A stretch of DNA of 64,000 bases. Origin: Artemisia argyi (taxonomy: Eukaryota > Streptophyta > Magnoliopsida > Asterales > Asteraceae). The notes beneath the pieces are model-generated. The model did not search any database. It was not told where the DNA came from and worked only from the letters and a program-made list of their open reading frames with translations. The stretch is taken from the NCBI GenBank assembly GCA_030686995.1, contig CM060680.1:200867322-200931321 (forward strand), read 5' to 3'. Within the stretch, counting starts at the first letter, position 1, and every line of letters begins with the position of its first letter. Positions 42,950 to 53,737 of the stretch are shown piece after piece. The position numbers were made by a program, and so were the translations under genes.

Positions 42950-45889
42950 ATGGCGATTCTAAAATTTGTCGAGGAGCACAACCAAGTGGCCTACTTACAA
43001 AAGTCAAACGAGAAGAGTGGCCCTGTTTTTCATCAGATTGTGGATTTTCTAAACACAACTCATATAAGGTATGCCTTAACTTTTAATCCCACAATCTATG
43101 TCTCTCATATCAAACAGTTCTGGAACACTGTGGAGTCCATAACTCTTGAACAGGGAGACACACATGAATCTGTGGATGCTCTTAGAGCCACAGTTGATGG
43201 GGTAACTATTGATGTTACTGAGTCATCTTTGAGAAGAATTCTCCAATTGGATGATCTCAATGGTATCATCACATTACCTAATTCAGAAATTTTCACTAAT
43301 AATGCTTTAATGGGGTATGATACATCTGAACAAAAAGTTACTTTCAGAAAAGGATGTTTTTGTCCCCATTGGAGATTTTTGATTCATACTCTTCTACATT
43401 GCCTAAGTCCTAAGAAAACATCTTATGAACAATTTGCATCAACCATGGCTTATGCTTTGGTTTGTTTGGCAACTGATAGGACTTTCAATTTTTCAAAGTT
43501 TATTTTCAATAATATGAAAGGCAATGTAAAGAGTCAATATAAATTTTTGATGTATCCAAGGTTTGTGCAAGCAGTGTTAAATGAGTTTCAACTGCGACCT
43601 CACAATAGAATTTATGAACCTTCCACTCTTAAGCCAAAACTTTTACAAAATATGTCTAAGGCTTCAGATCTTTGGAATGGGGAGGTTCATCCACTTTTTT
43701 CTCAAATGCTTGCTAAAATTGCTCAAGTACAGGGTGAGGATGCACCAATCCCAGTTGCATCTCAAAACACACCCACTATTGTTGTTCCACGAATTCAACA
43801 TACCCCTGCAGTCACTCACACTTATGAGAGAAGGTCTAAACAGCCAACTTCTCTGATCTCAACATTGCATGTTGCTGAGCCTTTTGGTTTAGGAGCAAGC
43901 AGTGGTGGTTTAAGGCTTAATCCTAGTCCAACTAGGGAAGAGCCTGAATCAATGCCTCATGATTCACCTCTCCCAGCAGGTTACACAGTTGGAAGTGATG
44001 AAGGCAGTGTGCAACAAAATAAATTGATGGACATTTGTACTAAATTAGTCAAGCAGTTTCAAGCTCTGGAGAAAGATCTGGCACAGACCAAAGAACAACA
44101 TGCCACAGAGCTGAATAAATTGAAGGCTGAGATTCAAAGATTGCAGATTGAAGTTGAGAATCTCAAAAAGCAAAGACCTCAGGTTGTATCATCATCATCT
44201 TCACCTTCAGATGAGTTTTCTGCAAGTTCTACTAAATTTTTGGGAGATTCTTCCAAACAGGGGAGGAAAATAGATGCAGAGCTTAAGGGGAGGAGTAAAA
44301 GTTTTGATAAAGATTTTGCTGAGCTTAATGATTCTGATAATGCTCATGCAAAAGATAATGTAGCTGAGATTGAGGGGAGGAAATTGGGTTTTGATGAAGA
44401 TATGGATGCTGATGCTGATTTTAACTTTGATGATTTAGTTGGAACTGCTCAACAAATTTCCACTGAAGCAGAACAAGTTCCCACTGATCAACCAATTACC
44501 ACTGCAAGTGAAAAAGTTCCCACTGCTACTCAAGAAATTACCACTGCAGAGGAAGAAGCTGCCAGAATAAGATCAGTTAAAGGAAAGGCTATTGTAATTG
44601 CTTCAGATCAAGTGACAAGAAAATTTTCTAAGCATGAACAAGCTCAGATTGACTTTGATGCAAGATTAGCAGAACAACAACAAGCTGAAGAGAATGAAAG
44701 AAAGAAAAAGCTTAAGGAAGATGAAGTTGCTAGCTTTATGGAAGCAACTAGGTTAGATAAACTTGAAGCAGTAATGGCATAACCACTTTCAGTTGTTCCA
44801 CCTATGATCATGCATGAGAAACCTCCATTGTTCACTTATGTGCCTACAGAAGATGAGATTGACTATTTGGTTAATAATGATCAGATAATCAGGAAGAAGG
44901 CTACTGAATTAATTGCTAATACAACCTTGAATGAAGAACAAAGTTCTGCTCAACTTAAAGATTTCATTCAAATGAAGAATCAGCAGGCTCTTGATGAAAT
45001 CATTGGGGATGTTAGAAAAGGTCAAAAGAAGCCAAGAAAGCTTACAAAGGCACAGATTATTGCTGAGATGAAGACTTTTTGTTGCCATGTTGGTAATATG
45101 AAGATGGCTCAATTCAAAGGAATGTCATATGATCAGGTTGAAGGTATTTACTACAGGATCAAAAGACAAGATAGTAATTTCATTCCAATGGATCAAGAAC
45201 CAATAACAATGAAGACAAAAAGGACTGGAGTGAGTCTTGAATCTAAAGATGCAAAGAAGTTGAAGACTCAGAAATCATCTCAAGCAGAAGAGGGTCCTAG
45301 CAAGTTGACAGAAGAGAAAGTTACAAACATGGTGTTCATAGAGACTGATGTACTTAATATTGAACCTCTACAAGCAAGATATCCAGTAGTTGATTGGGAA
45401 ATCTTTTCTGATAGTTTTGGTGTAGCTTGGAAGATCATCAGAACTGGAAGTGCCACAAGCATTTGCAAAGATTTTGAAGATATTGTTAGATCTTGTGATA
45501 GAGAAGATTTGGATACTTTGTGGAGAATTGTTCAAGATCAGTTTAAGAAGGATGAACTTGTTGATGTCAAAGCTAAGGAGTTATGGGTTCACTTCAGAAG
45601 ATTATATGAACCTGACCCAAGTGATAGATATTGGAGATTTGAAGCTCATGGTACAAGAACTTTGTGGAAATTCTATGATTCAAGTTTTGTGCATCATATT
45701 TCTACTCAAGATGGAGTTGATGTCTTTATGCTGGCTGAGAAAGAATATCCATTGAGAGCTGAAGTATTGACAGTGATGTTGACTGAGAAGCTTAGGTGCT
45801 GGGAAAGAACTCAAGTCATAGATGATTTGATACAAAGGATTTATGATCAAAGTGTGAGAGCTGATAAAGAGTTAAGAAGAAGAAGATAA
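42950..45889 (+). pseudogene. Copia B additional 3' ORF, one nonsense codon
   Basis: Counterpart of the 883-aa ORF of element A. The true start is ATG 42950 (MAILKFVEEHNQVAYLQKS aligns with A's MARLSFVKRHNQLAFLEKS); an upstream TTG extension is not needed. The conserved N-terminal domain (NPTIYVSHIKQFW, TESSLRRILQLDD, LMYPRFVQ) is followed by a coiled coil (~KDLAQTKEQHATELNKLKAE) and an acidic linker with motif copies at 44456, 44477, 44495, 44516 and 44537. The C-terminal domain (RYPVVDWEIF, HHISTQDGVDVFMLAEKEYP) is also conserved. TAA 44780-44782 interrupts it in frame; the frame resumes to TAA 45887-45889. A 627-codon N-terminal piece could still be made. Confidence 0.8.
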
Positions 45890-45956
45890 GTGTTTGGAAG
45901 AATTCCCATATCCTCATGTTTATTGCAGAAACTTATTGATTTAGGTATTAATCATA

Positions 45957-46454
45957 AGTTAGGGGAGGATTGTTGGGAATTATACTAACAGTTACCACGG
46001 CTAAGTGAAGATGTTACAACTGCAGAAGAGTGTGCTTGTAGTGGAAACTCATTACCACTGCAAGAACATATATTACCACTGCTTATTAGATAACTGTTAG
46101 GAAACGCGTCTAGATAAATATAGAATAGATCTTGTGTATATCTTATTCTATTAGCATTATACTTATCTTGTAGAAGAGGACTCCTTGTGCTATAAAAGGA
46201 GATCCTAGGTTATCAGTTGATAGCACTCATATATACGTTTCTAGAGCTTCAAGGTGTAACCCTAGTGATATCAAGATCACTCGTATTATTATTATTAATA
46301 ATATTGGAGCTAATAGTTTGTTTACATACATTGTTCATATAAAACTGTCTTATTCACAATCAAACTTCTAAATGTTACTAAGTAGATTCCGCATACTTAG
46401 TGATATAATTCAAAGTATCAATCTAACACAAGTTCAAGGTGTTTAGATCCATCA
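45957..46454 (+). repeat. Copia B polypurine tract and 3' LTR
   Basis: The tract TTAGGGGAGGAT ends at 45970. The LTR is 45971-46454 (484 bp), near-identical to the 5' LTR, and is followed by TSD TAAGG. Confidence 0.95.
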
Positions 46455-46459
46455 TAAGG

Positions 46460-46739
46460 CAACTTGATCGCATAGTAAATTGGTCACACAGACCGTGATT
46501 CCAGGACTAAAACTTTACTTAAGTTGAATGCATATAGCTGATTCAATTGGGAGCTTGGACATCCTCATACTTGTGGTCCTAGGCCGACGATTAGGCCTTA
46601 GAGACAATAAACCTTCACAAGGTCCATGGATTTCCATCATAAAATATATCGTCTACATGTTCTATGTATTTGGTTTTGGCTTTTGAACGTTACAATTTTA
46701 GATAGAAATCTTGTTAATTGACTGCTAGAAAAATTAAAT
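46460..46739. other. unassigned intergenic sequence
   Basis: About 280 bp of single-copy-looking sequence with no gene or repeat that I recognise, between element B and the small gag element. Confidence 0.5.
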
Positions 46740-48201
46740 TGTTACGACTGCCATGGAATGTTATGGGATAACTATCTTTTGTTTAGGTGTTAGGATAAGT
46801 ATTGTGAAAGTCATGTTTAGGATATGTTTGAGTCGTATTAGGATATGTGTTTGTATTAGATTGAGTCTATCTCATAGCTAGTATAAATGCCCATCAATGT
46901 TAATGAAAGTATTAGGTGTGTTTTTAGCCAGCAACAAATCTTGTCTTCTCTTTTTTAATTTCTTAGGGAGCAAGCACACGCTTGAAGAGTGCAATCTATC
47001 AATACAAACTTAACGGTCGTATCAATTGATGCTTTTATTGAGAGTCCTTGTTGAGAGGGATAGCAAATTAGGGTTCCGAAAAAAAAATATTGTTCACCGA
47101 TCACAATACCCGAGTATTGTTCATGAAGTCACTGTTCATCGGTACTGTTCATAAAAAAAATTGTTCTTCAAGTAACTGTTCATGTCATCGGGCAGCAGCG
47201 ATCGAGACGCTCTATCTAAGCTTTTGCGAACAGGTACCGTGGCCCAATATCAGAATGAGTTTGAGATACTTATAAACCGAGTAACGGGGATCTCTGAAAA
47301 CTTACTTAAATCATTTTATATCTCTGGACTTAAACCAACTCTACAATGTGCACTCTTAAGGTCAAATCCCACAAGTTTGAGTGAAGCTTTTTCATTAGCC
47401 CGTGCCACGGAAGCATGGTTCAAGGATCTACAACTTTGAGAACTGTTGAGGTCGAATCCTACAACTTTAGGAGAAGCCTTATCCTTAGCCCCCATAACAG
47501 AAGCACATTTTGAGGATCAAGGGTCGTCGTCTTTCAGCAACAAAGCGAGTAGTAGCAACATCGAGGATGACGAGGATGACAACGCCGATCCTTCGAATGA
47601 CGGGGCACACGAGAAGTTAGTAGGGGATAATCAAATAAAAACTCTGAAGCCAGTGGACGATGTTGATGGCAATACCAATGATATGGCAGAAAATTTTGAA
47701 AAAGGGCAAGCAAAAGAGAAGGTTACATAGCAACAAGTTTATTTATTATCTTCTTATGGACAACTTTGGAAACAGTCCTTTGTGTCTCATATCATAACTA
47801 TTAGGTGGTTCAAAGAAGAGTCCATGTTTATTCAATGAATATGGGATCCTGGAATCATGATTTTTACAGCCACACCTTGAGGACAAGGTGATTTCTGAAA
47901 AAGTGGGGAATGTTACGACTGCCATGGAATTGAATGTTATGGGATAACTATCTTTTGTTTAGGTGTTAGGATAAGTATTGTGAAAGTCATGTTTAGGATA
48001 TGTTTGAGTCGTATTAGGATATGTGTTTGTATTAGATTGAGTCTATCTCATAGCTAGTATAAATGCCCATCAATGTTAATGAAAGTATTATGTGTGTTTT
48101 TAGCCAACAACAAATCTCGTTTTCTCTTTTTTAATTTCTTAAGGAGCTGGCACACGCTTGAAAGGTGCAATCTATCAATAAAATCTTAACGGGTCGTATC
48201 A
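46740..48201 (+). mobile_element. small gag-only LTR retrotransposon (TR-GAG type)
   Basis: 5' LTR 46740-47024 (285 bp), 3' LTR 47911-48201 (291 bp), both TGTTACGACTG to CGTATCA. TSD TAAAT at 46735-46739 and 48202-48206. PPT AAAAAGTGGGGAA before the 3' LTR. The internal region of 886 bp encodes only a gag remnant. The LTRs differ at roughly 5%, so this insertion is older than B or G. Non-autonomous elements that keep only gag are a described class. Confidence 0.9.
47182..47730 (+). pseudogene. gag: retrotransposon gag domain remnant
   Basis: ATG 47182. Contains a Ty3-type gag core (LLRTGTVAQYQNEFEILINR; NLLKSFYISGLKP; LSEAFSLARATEA). A TGA at 47437-47439 lies in the middle of an in-frame 90-nt internal duplication (LLRSNPTSLSEAFSLAR coded from 47353, LLRSNPTTLGEALSLAP from 47443). 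After the stop the frame runs through an acidic tail to TAG 47728-47730. No zinc knuckle or protease follows. The open reading could supply at most a small gag fragment. Confidence 0.7.
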
Positions 48202-48206
48202 TAAAT

Positions 48207-48432
48207 CCTGTTGAAAAAACTAAACTTTTTATATGACCAGCAAGAGACCATCTGTATACAAAGAGCTTTGTTTTTCTTCAGAAAAGTTATTCTTTTTCTC
48301 TTTTACATGAGCTTTTCAGCAAAAGGAAATAAGAGAAAAAGGTCTTTAGCTTTTCATACCCCAATCATTTACATCTTTTTACCATCAACTCTCATACAAA
48401 TGATATACCCCACAGGATAATTCATATCCTTT
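48207..48432. other. intergenic segment, former upstream DNA of the host gene
   Basis: AT-rich sequence with no gene. With 46460-46734 and 49055-49088 it forms the DNA that lay upstream of the putative gene at 52164 before the insertions. Confidence 0.5.
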
Positions 48433-48435
48433 TTA

Positions 48436-49051
48436 GGGTAGTGGCAATGGGTGCGGTTTGGGATCGGTATGAGCTAATATCGCCGGTGAACACCATTGCC
48501 ACCCCAGCGGTATGAGCTGCGGTATCACTGCTTCAACGGCATGAAAAAATTGTAACGTTGGACCATTTAATTTTTTGACCGTTTGGAGTAAAATTGAACG
48601 TTGGAGTGGGGTATAAAAAAGTTTTTTCCTTTATAAATACTACACTTTAACATTTGTAAAATCACTTCCAATTCAAATAACCACTTCCTTCTATAACGAA
48701 CCGCACGATCACATAACAAATCCGGTTATGCGAGAGATCACTCTTGCCAAAAAACGTGAGTACGCGGCGAAATATGGATGGCCTACCGATTTTTAGATAT
48801 AATTATGTTTTTTTTTTCAAGTATTATGTAATGTTCTTTTAATTATTAATGAAATATTTATGTTTTTATTAAATTGTTTAATATAATTTATGAAAATAAA
48901 AAATAAAAATAAATAAAATTATTTGATGTATGAAATCATGGTTGTCACTTAAAAAGTATGGTGACGTATGAAAAAGTATGAATGATATGGAATGATATTA
49001 TTAGTGGGTTGAGAGGTATGGTGATGTTTTGAAGCATGATTGCCACCACCC
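48436..49051. mobile_element. PIF/Harbinger-like MITE
   Basis: Terminal inverted repeats GGGTAGTGGCAATGGG (start) and CATGATTGCCACCACCC (end, inverse GGGTGGTGGCAATCATG). TSD TTA at 48433-48435 and 49052-49054. The interior of 616 bp has a promoter-like stretch (TATAAATAC near 48653) but no transposase ORF. Confidence 0.8.
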
Positions 49052-49309
49052 TTAGATTTTCTTATGTTATACGAAACTCATAACACATGAGGTGAGTTAT
49101 TTTATAAACTAAGTTTTTGTTATAAACTGAGGGACAAATCGCCACCATCCATCTAGTTTGATCTAATAGTGGAGATTAACCTAAGATTCAATAAGACAAC
49201 CTAAGTCTATGTTTTTTTTCTTGTCCTTTTTGTCTATCTTATTTATTCATTTTTTTGTTCCCTTTTCCTTTTCTTTCTTCTTTTTTTCTTTTTTTTAACT
49301 TCACGTTTT

Positions 49310-50170
49310 TTGCCCTTTAATTCAAGTTTTTTTTTTCTTTTTTATTTATTTTTTTTTTCTTTTTTTCGTTTTTCATACATATTCATCGGTTTTTTACGTT
49401 TTCGCCAGTTTTCTTTTGTTTTCATACATTTCCGTCCGTTTTCATACGTTTTCGTCTGTTTTCTTACGTTTTCACTCGATTTCATACGTTTTCGTCTGTT
49501 TTCTTACGTTTTCACTCGTTTTCATACGTTTCGTCCATTTTAATATGTTTTCGTCCGTTTTTATACGTTTTCGTCCATTTTTTTTACGTTTTCGTCCGTT
49601 TTTATACGTTTTCGTACGTTTTCATCTGTTTTCGTTTGTTTTTATACGTTTTTTACCGTTTTTATACGTTTTCGTCGTTTTTATACATTTTTGTATGTTT
49701 TCAGGATTTTTTTGTCCGTTTTCATACGTTTTCGTCCGTTTTTTTTACGTTTTAGACTGTTTTCAGACGTTTTCGTCTGCTTTTATACGTTTTCGTCTGT
49801 TTTTATACGTCTTCCTTCGTTTTTTGTCCGTTTTCATACGTTTTCGTCCGTTTTATACGATTTTGTCCGTTTTTTTATATGTTTCCATCCTTTTTTATAC
49901 ATTTTTGTCCGTTTACATATGTTTTCATCTGTTTTCGTTTGTTTTTATACGTTTTCGTCTGTTTTTGGATGTTTTCGTCCGTTTTCGGATGTTTTCGTCC
50001 GTTTTCAGACATTTTCGTCCATTTTTACACATCATTGTCCGTTTTCAAACATTTTTGTCCGTTTTCGTACGTATTCGTTTGTTTTTTTACGTTTTCATCT
50101 ATTTTCATATGTTTTCGTCCATTTCTAAATGTTTTCGGCCATTTTTAGATGTTTTCATACGTTCCTGAAT
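49310..50170 (+). repeat. left arm array of CGTTTTCGTCCGTTTT-type units
   Basis: Dozens of degenerate 14-18-bp units such as ACGTTTTCGTCCGTTTTCAT. The long Phe-rich open frames here in all three frames are translations of the repeat. Confidence 0.9.
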
Positions 50171-51235
50171 ATCAAAAGTATTATTCTTTGATACTCAGAA
50201 CATCACAAGTGATATTCTGAATATCACAAGTGATTTTCAACTAATGTTTTGTAACATGAAAATCACTTGTGATATTCAGAAAATCACTAAGTGATATTCA
50301 GAAAATCACAAGTGATATTCAGAAAATCACAAGTGATTTTCAACTAATGATTTATAACATAAAAATCACAAGTGGTATTCTAAATATTACAAGTGATTTT
50401 CAACTAACGTTTTGTAACATGAACATCACTTGTAATTTTCTAAATATCATTTGTGATATTCTGAATATCACTTGTGATTTTAATGTTACAATGCATTAAT
50501 TGAATATCACTTGTGATATTTAGAATATCACAACTTGTGATATTCTAAATATCACAAGTGATATTCAATTAATGCATTGTAACATTAAAATCACCAGTGA
50601 TATTCAGAATATCACAAATGATATTTAGAAAATTACAAGTGATGTTCATGTTAGAAAATTCACAAGTGATATTCTGAATATTACAAGTGATATTCTGAAT
50701 ATTACAAGTGATTTTCAACTAATGTTTTGTAACATGAAAATCACAAGTGATATTCTGAATATCACAAGTGATATTCAGAAAATTACAAGTGATATTCAGC
50801 ATATTACAAGTGATTTTCATGTTTTTTTTTAATTCACGTTTTTTTCACTTTCATATGTTTTCGTTCGTTTTCATACGTTTTTGAATATCACAATTGATAT
50901 TCAGAATATCACTTGTGATTTTCTGAATATCACTAATAATATTCTGAATATCACTTGTGATTTTTGGAATATCTATCACTTGTGAATATCACAAGTGATA
51001 TTCAGAATATCACTTGTGATATTCTGAAACGTATGAAAACGTCTGAGAATGGCCAAAAACACAGAATATCAATTGTGGTACTCAATATATCACTTGTGAT
51101 ATTCAGAAAATCACAAAATATGACATTTGATATTCAGATAATCACTTGTGATATTCCGAATTTCACTTGTGATATTTAGTATATCACTGGGGTGATATTC
51201 TGAATATCACTTGTGATATTCCGAAACGTATGAAA
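50171..51235. repeat. central array of palindromic ATCACAAGTGAT units
   Basis: About 45 degenerate copies of ATATCACAAGTGATATTC or its variants, roughly 18-22 bp apart. The core ATCACTTGTGAT is self-complementary, so every unit can form a small cruciform or hairpin. Confidence 0.9.
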
Positions 51236-51960
51236 ACGTCTGAGAATGGCCAAAGATATTGAAAAACGGACAAAAACGAATAAAAACGACGAGAATATAA
51301 GAAAACGGAAGAATATGTATTAAAACGGAAGAAAATATATGAAAGCATAAAAACACGTATGAAAAAGGAAGAAAACGTATGAAAAATAGGACGAAAACGA
51401 AAGAAAACGGATGAAAATAGACGAAAACGCAAGAAAACGGATGAATAAGTATGAAACGGACAAAAAAAATGAAAGCGTAAAAACACGTCTAAAAACGGAT
51501 GAAAAATGGACGAAAACGAATTAAAACGTCTGAAAATGGACGAAAACAAATTAAAACGTCTGAAAACGGACGAAAACGTGTATAAACGTATGAAAACGGA
51601 CGAAAACGTAAGAAAGTTAAAAAAAACTTGAATAAAAATAAAAAAACGTGAATTTAAAAAAAATACACGTGAAGTAAAAAAAACATGATTTTTTTTAAAA
51701 AAGAAAAAAGAAAAAAAGTGAATTAAAAAAATGTTTATTAAAAAAAGCTTGAAAAAAGAAAAAAAAACAACGTGAATAGAAAAGGAGGGACGAAGAAAAA
51801 AGAAAAAAGAAAGAAGAAAAAAAAGAAGGAAACCTTGACTAGAAAAGTAAAAAAGAAGACAAAAAAAGGCCACATGAAGGGCTAAAAAAGACAAAAAAAG
51901 ATAAATAAATAAAAAATAAATAAAAAAAGAAAAAAAAAGTAAATAAAAAGAAAGAGAAAA
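51236..51960 (-). repeat. right arm array, inverse of the left arm
   Basis: Units such as GAAAACGGACGAAAACG are the reverse complement of the left arm. The minus-strand 260-codon Phe-rich frame is a repeat translation. Confidence 0.9.
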
Positions 51961-52109
51961 AGACAAGAAAAAAAAACATGGACTTAGGTTGCTCTTTTAA
52001 ATCTTAGGTTAATCCCCACCATTAGATCAAACTAGATGAATGATGAGAATTTGTCCCTCAGTATGTAACAAAAACTTAGTTCACAAAAGAACTTTTCTCC
52101 ATAACACAT

Positions 52110-52118
52110 TATATAAAT
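52110..52118 (+). promoter_or_regulatory. TATA box of the 138-codon gene
   Basis: TATATAAAT begins at the base after the foldback element's target duplication and lies 46 nt before the ATG at 52164. Confidence 0.5.
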
Positions 52119-52163
52119 GCCCATTTCGGTATTAATCTATACTACTCAAAATCACTTCAACAG

Positions 52164-52580
52164 ATGACATCTGGTTCTAGCCAAAATAATATATCTTCAT
52201 GTGAGAAGTGTATGCAAATATTGAAAAACATCCTAAAATTCTTGCCATTTCCCCCACGACTAACCGACGGTAGATCAAGTAGTTCTCATTCGCCGCCCCA
52301 TAGGCACCATCCGTCGATAAAACCACCTAAAAACATGACCCCAAAATTGCAAAATAAGCACAAAATGGATGGTTTAGATGGAGGAAAGAGCTCATCTTTC
52401 ATCAAGATTCATGGTCCCGATGAACGTGGCATTGAAAGTATACAAACGAGGACACTCGAGGCTTCAGTCACAAATCTTATGGTTTCAGATTATATCAAGA
52501 ACTTTCATGAGAGGAACAAACACGAAGCTGTTTCGTTGGTGCTACCTCCACCACCGCGGGTTCCACCACGTTTTTTATAA
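52164..52580 (+). CDS. putative small host gene, 138 aa, unknown function
   Basis: ATG 52164 to TAA 52578-52580, without introns in this reading. The protein starts MTSGSSQNNISSCEKCMQIL. It has a CxxC pair, a Ser/His/Pro-rich segment, then a charged region (IHGPDERGIESIQTRTLEAS) and a proline-rich end (LPPPPRVPPRF). I recognise no domain. Support for a real gene: ordinary codon mix, a TATA box 46 nt upstream, no repeat content and no relation to the flanking transposons. Its upstream region has been hit by three separate insertions (gag-only LTR element, Harbinger MITE, foldback element), so expression may be altered. It could still be a fortuitous ORF. Confidence 0.5.
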   Translation: MTSGSSQNNISSCEKCMQILKNILKFLPFPPRLTDGRSSSSHSPPHRHHPSIKPPKNMTPKLQNKHKMDGLDGGKSSSFIKIHGPDERGIESIQTRTLEASVTNLMVSDYIKNFHERNKHEAVSLVLPPPPRVPPRFL

Positions 52581-53737
52581 GACAGGTTTATCCAAGTGAT
52601 TATCACCGTATATCTTGAAATGAATTATTGTATATTGTCATTTAGTCGTTGGTTTTCATGTATAGAAAGTGAAATGATTTAGAATATGATTGTGAATTTG
52701 TATTTGGTATGGTGGTGTTTGGGATATGATAATTTGGGCCTTTTAGTATCTTTGAGCTCATTAATACAGTCGCAAGGTGTTCATTGGTTTGCTTATCAGG
52801 TTGGTCGGTTTCGGTTCAGTTAGTCCCATTTTTTTTTTAAATGTCTTAACAGCCTTAGTCAAACCTCTTAATCGGTCAGACATTTTGGGCGTTCAGACCG
52901 TTTGTTTGTTTTTTTTTCGGTTCAGACGCGGTCAGAGGCAGTTACATCTTAATGGTATAGACTTGAGAGGGGTGTATTAATGCCTCTTGTTGACACAAAA
53001 TAACCAAAAAAAATTCAGTACGAGCAAGCAAATGACACAACACCTTACTTTAACAAGATAGATTTTCAATTCAGATTCAGACATTTATGTCTCAGATTCA
53101 GATATGCGGTTCAGATTCAGAGCCTCTGAATAAACAAACAGCACCTAAGACTGAAAATCTAACTGAACTGAATTCAAATTAGTTTAAACCGAATCGAAAA
53201 CTGAATTTGAATCGGTCCGGTTTTCGGGTTAACCCGAATAACCTGAATTACATCATTTATATTCTTTTTTACATTTATTTATATAGTTTTGATTTTTTTT
53301 TTCAAGATTAAAAGATGTTATATTTATACTAGGAAACAGTTTTAATGGTTTTTATTTATGTATATAAATTATAGTTTATATTAAACTAGGAAGGATGCGA
53401 CGCCGTTTCTACACTGGGTTTCCCGTCAAAAACCTTGGGCTACCACTAATCTACCGCATAAAGCCCAAAAAAGTTGCCAGATCCAAATCTCGATTGTATA
53501 ATTCATCAATACAAACTACAAAGGGTTCCACATTCACCCGCATCCAGAACCTTCATGCGCTTTCTCATTCCTAAAGCAGACCAGGTGTTATGTGAAGGGG
53601 TATTATTTTATGGGGGTTTGGGTCATTTGGCTGAATGTTTTTGGGGTTTTTTTTTGTCCATTTTTTAAAATTTCAGCTTTATTCATAAATCCCTAATTTA
53701 TTAATTATTTTTTTTATATTATATATCATAATTTTAG
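52581..53737. other. unassigned intergenic sequence
   Basis: AT-rich. Repeated CAGATTCAGA phrases near 53070-53130 and TTCGGTTCAG phrases near 52800-52930 suggest an old degraded MITE, but I cannot define its ends. No gene is supported. Confidence 0.4.

Larger units (their letters stand above)
36886..46459 (+). mobile_element. Ty1/copia element B, 3' segment
   Basis: Resumes element B after G: rest of gag, pol, antisense gene, pseudoknots, motif array, broken extra ORF, PPT, 3' LTR, TSD TAAGG (46455-46459). Confidence 0.95.
49089..52100. mobile_element. foldback Mutator-like element
   Basis: A 9-bp TSD, ATAACACAT, at 49080-49088 and 52101-52109. The ends are inverted repeats (GAGGTGAGTTATTTTATAAA... 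against GGAGAAAAGTTCTTTTGTGA...), both continuing into ACTAAGTTTTTGTTA. Each ~1-kb arm carries a T-rich or A-rich array of CGTTTTCGTCC-type units, in opposite orientation on the two sides. No transposase is present, so it is non-autonomous. The family call rests on the 9-bp TSD and the terminal repeats. Confidence 0.8.

Noticed and set aside
50171..51235. CRISPR-like regular repeats
   Set aside because: Units are degenerate, palindromic and nearly spacer-free, inside a plant foldback transposon.
49310..51966. Long Phe-rich ORFs (250 codons on plus, 260 on minus)
   Set aside because: They are translations of the CGTTTTCGTCC-type repeat arms. All three frames are open and the protein is just a repeat of Val/Phe/Arg/Ser.
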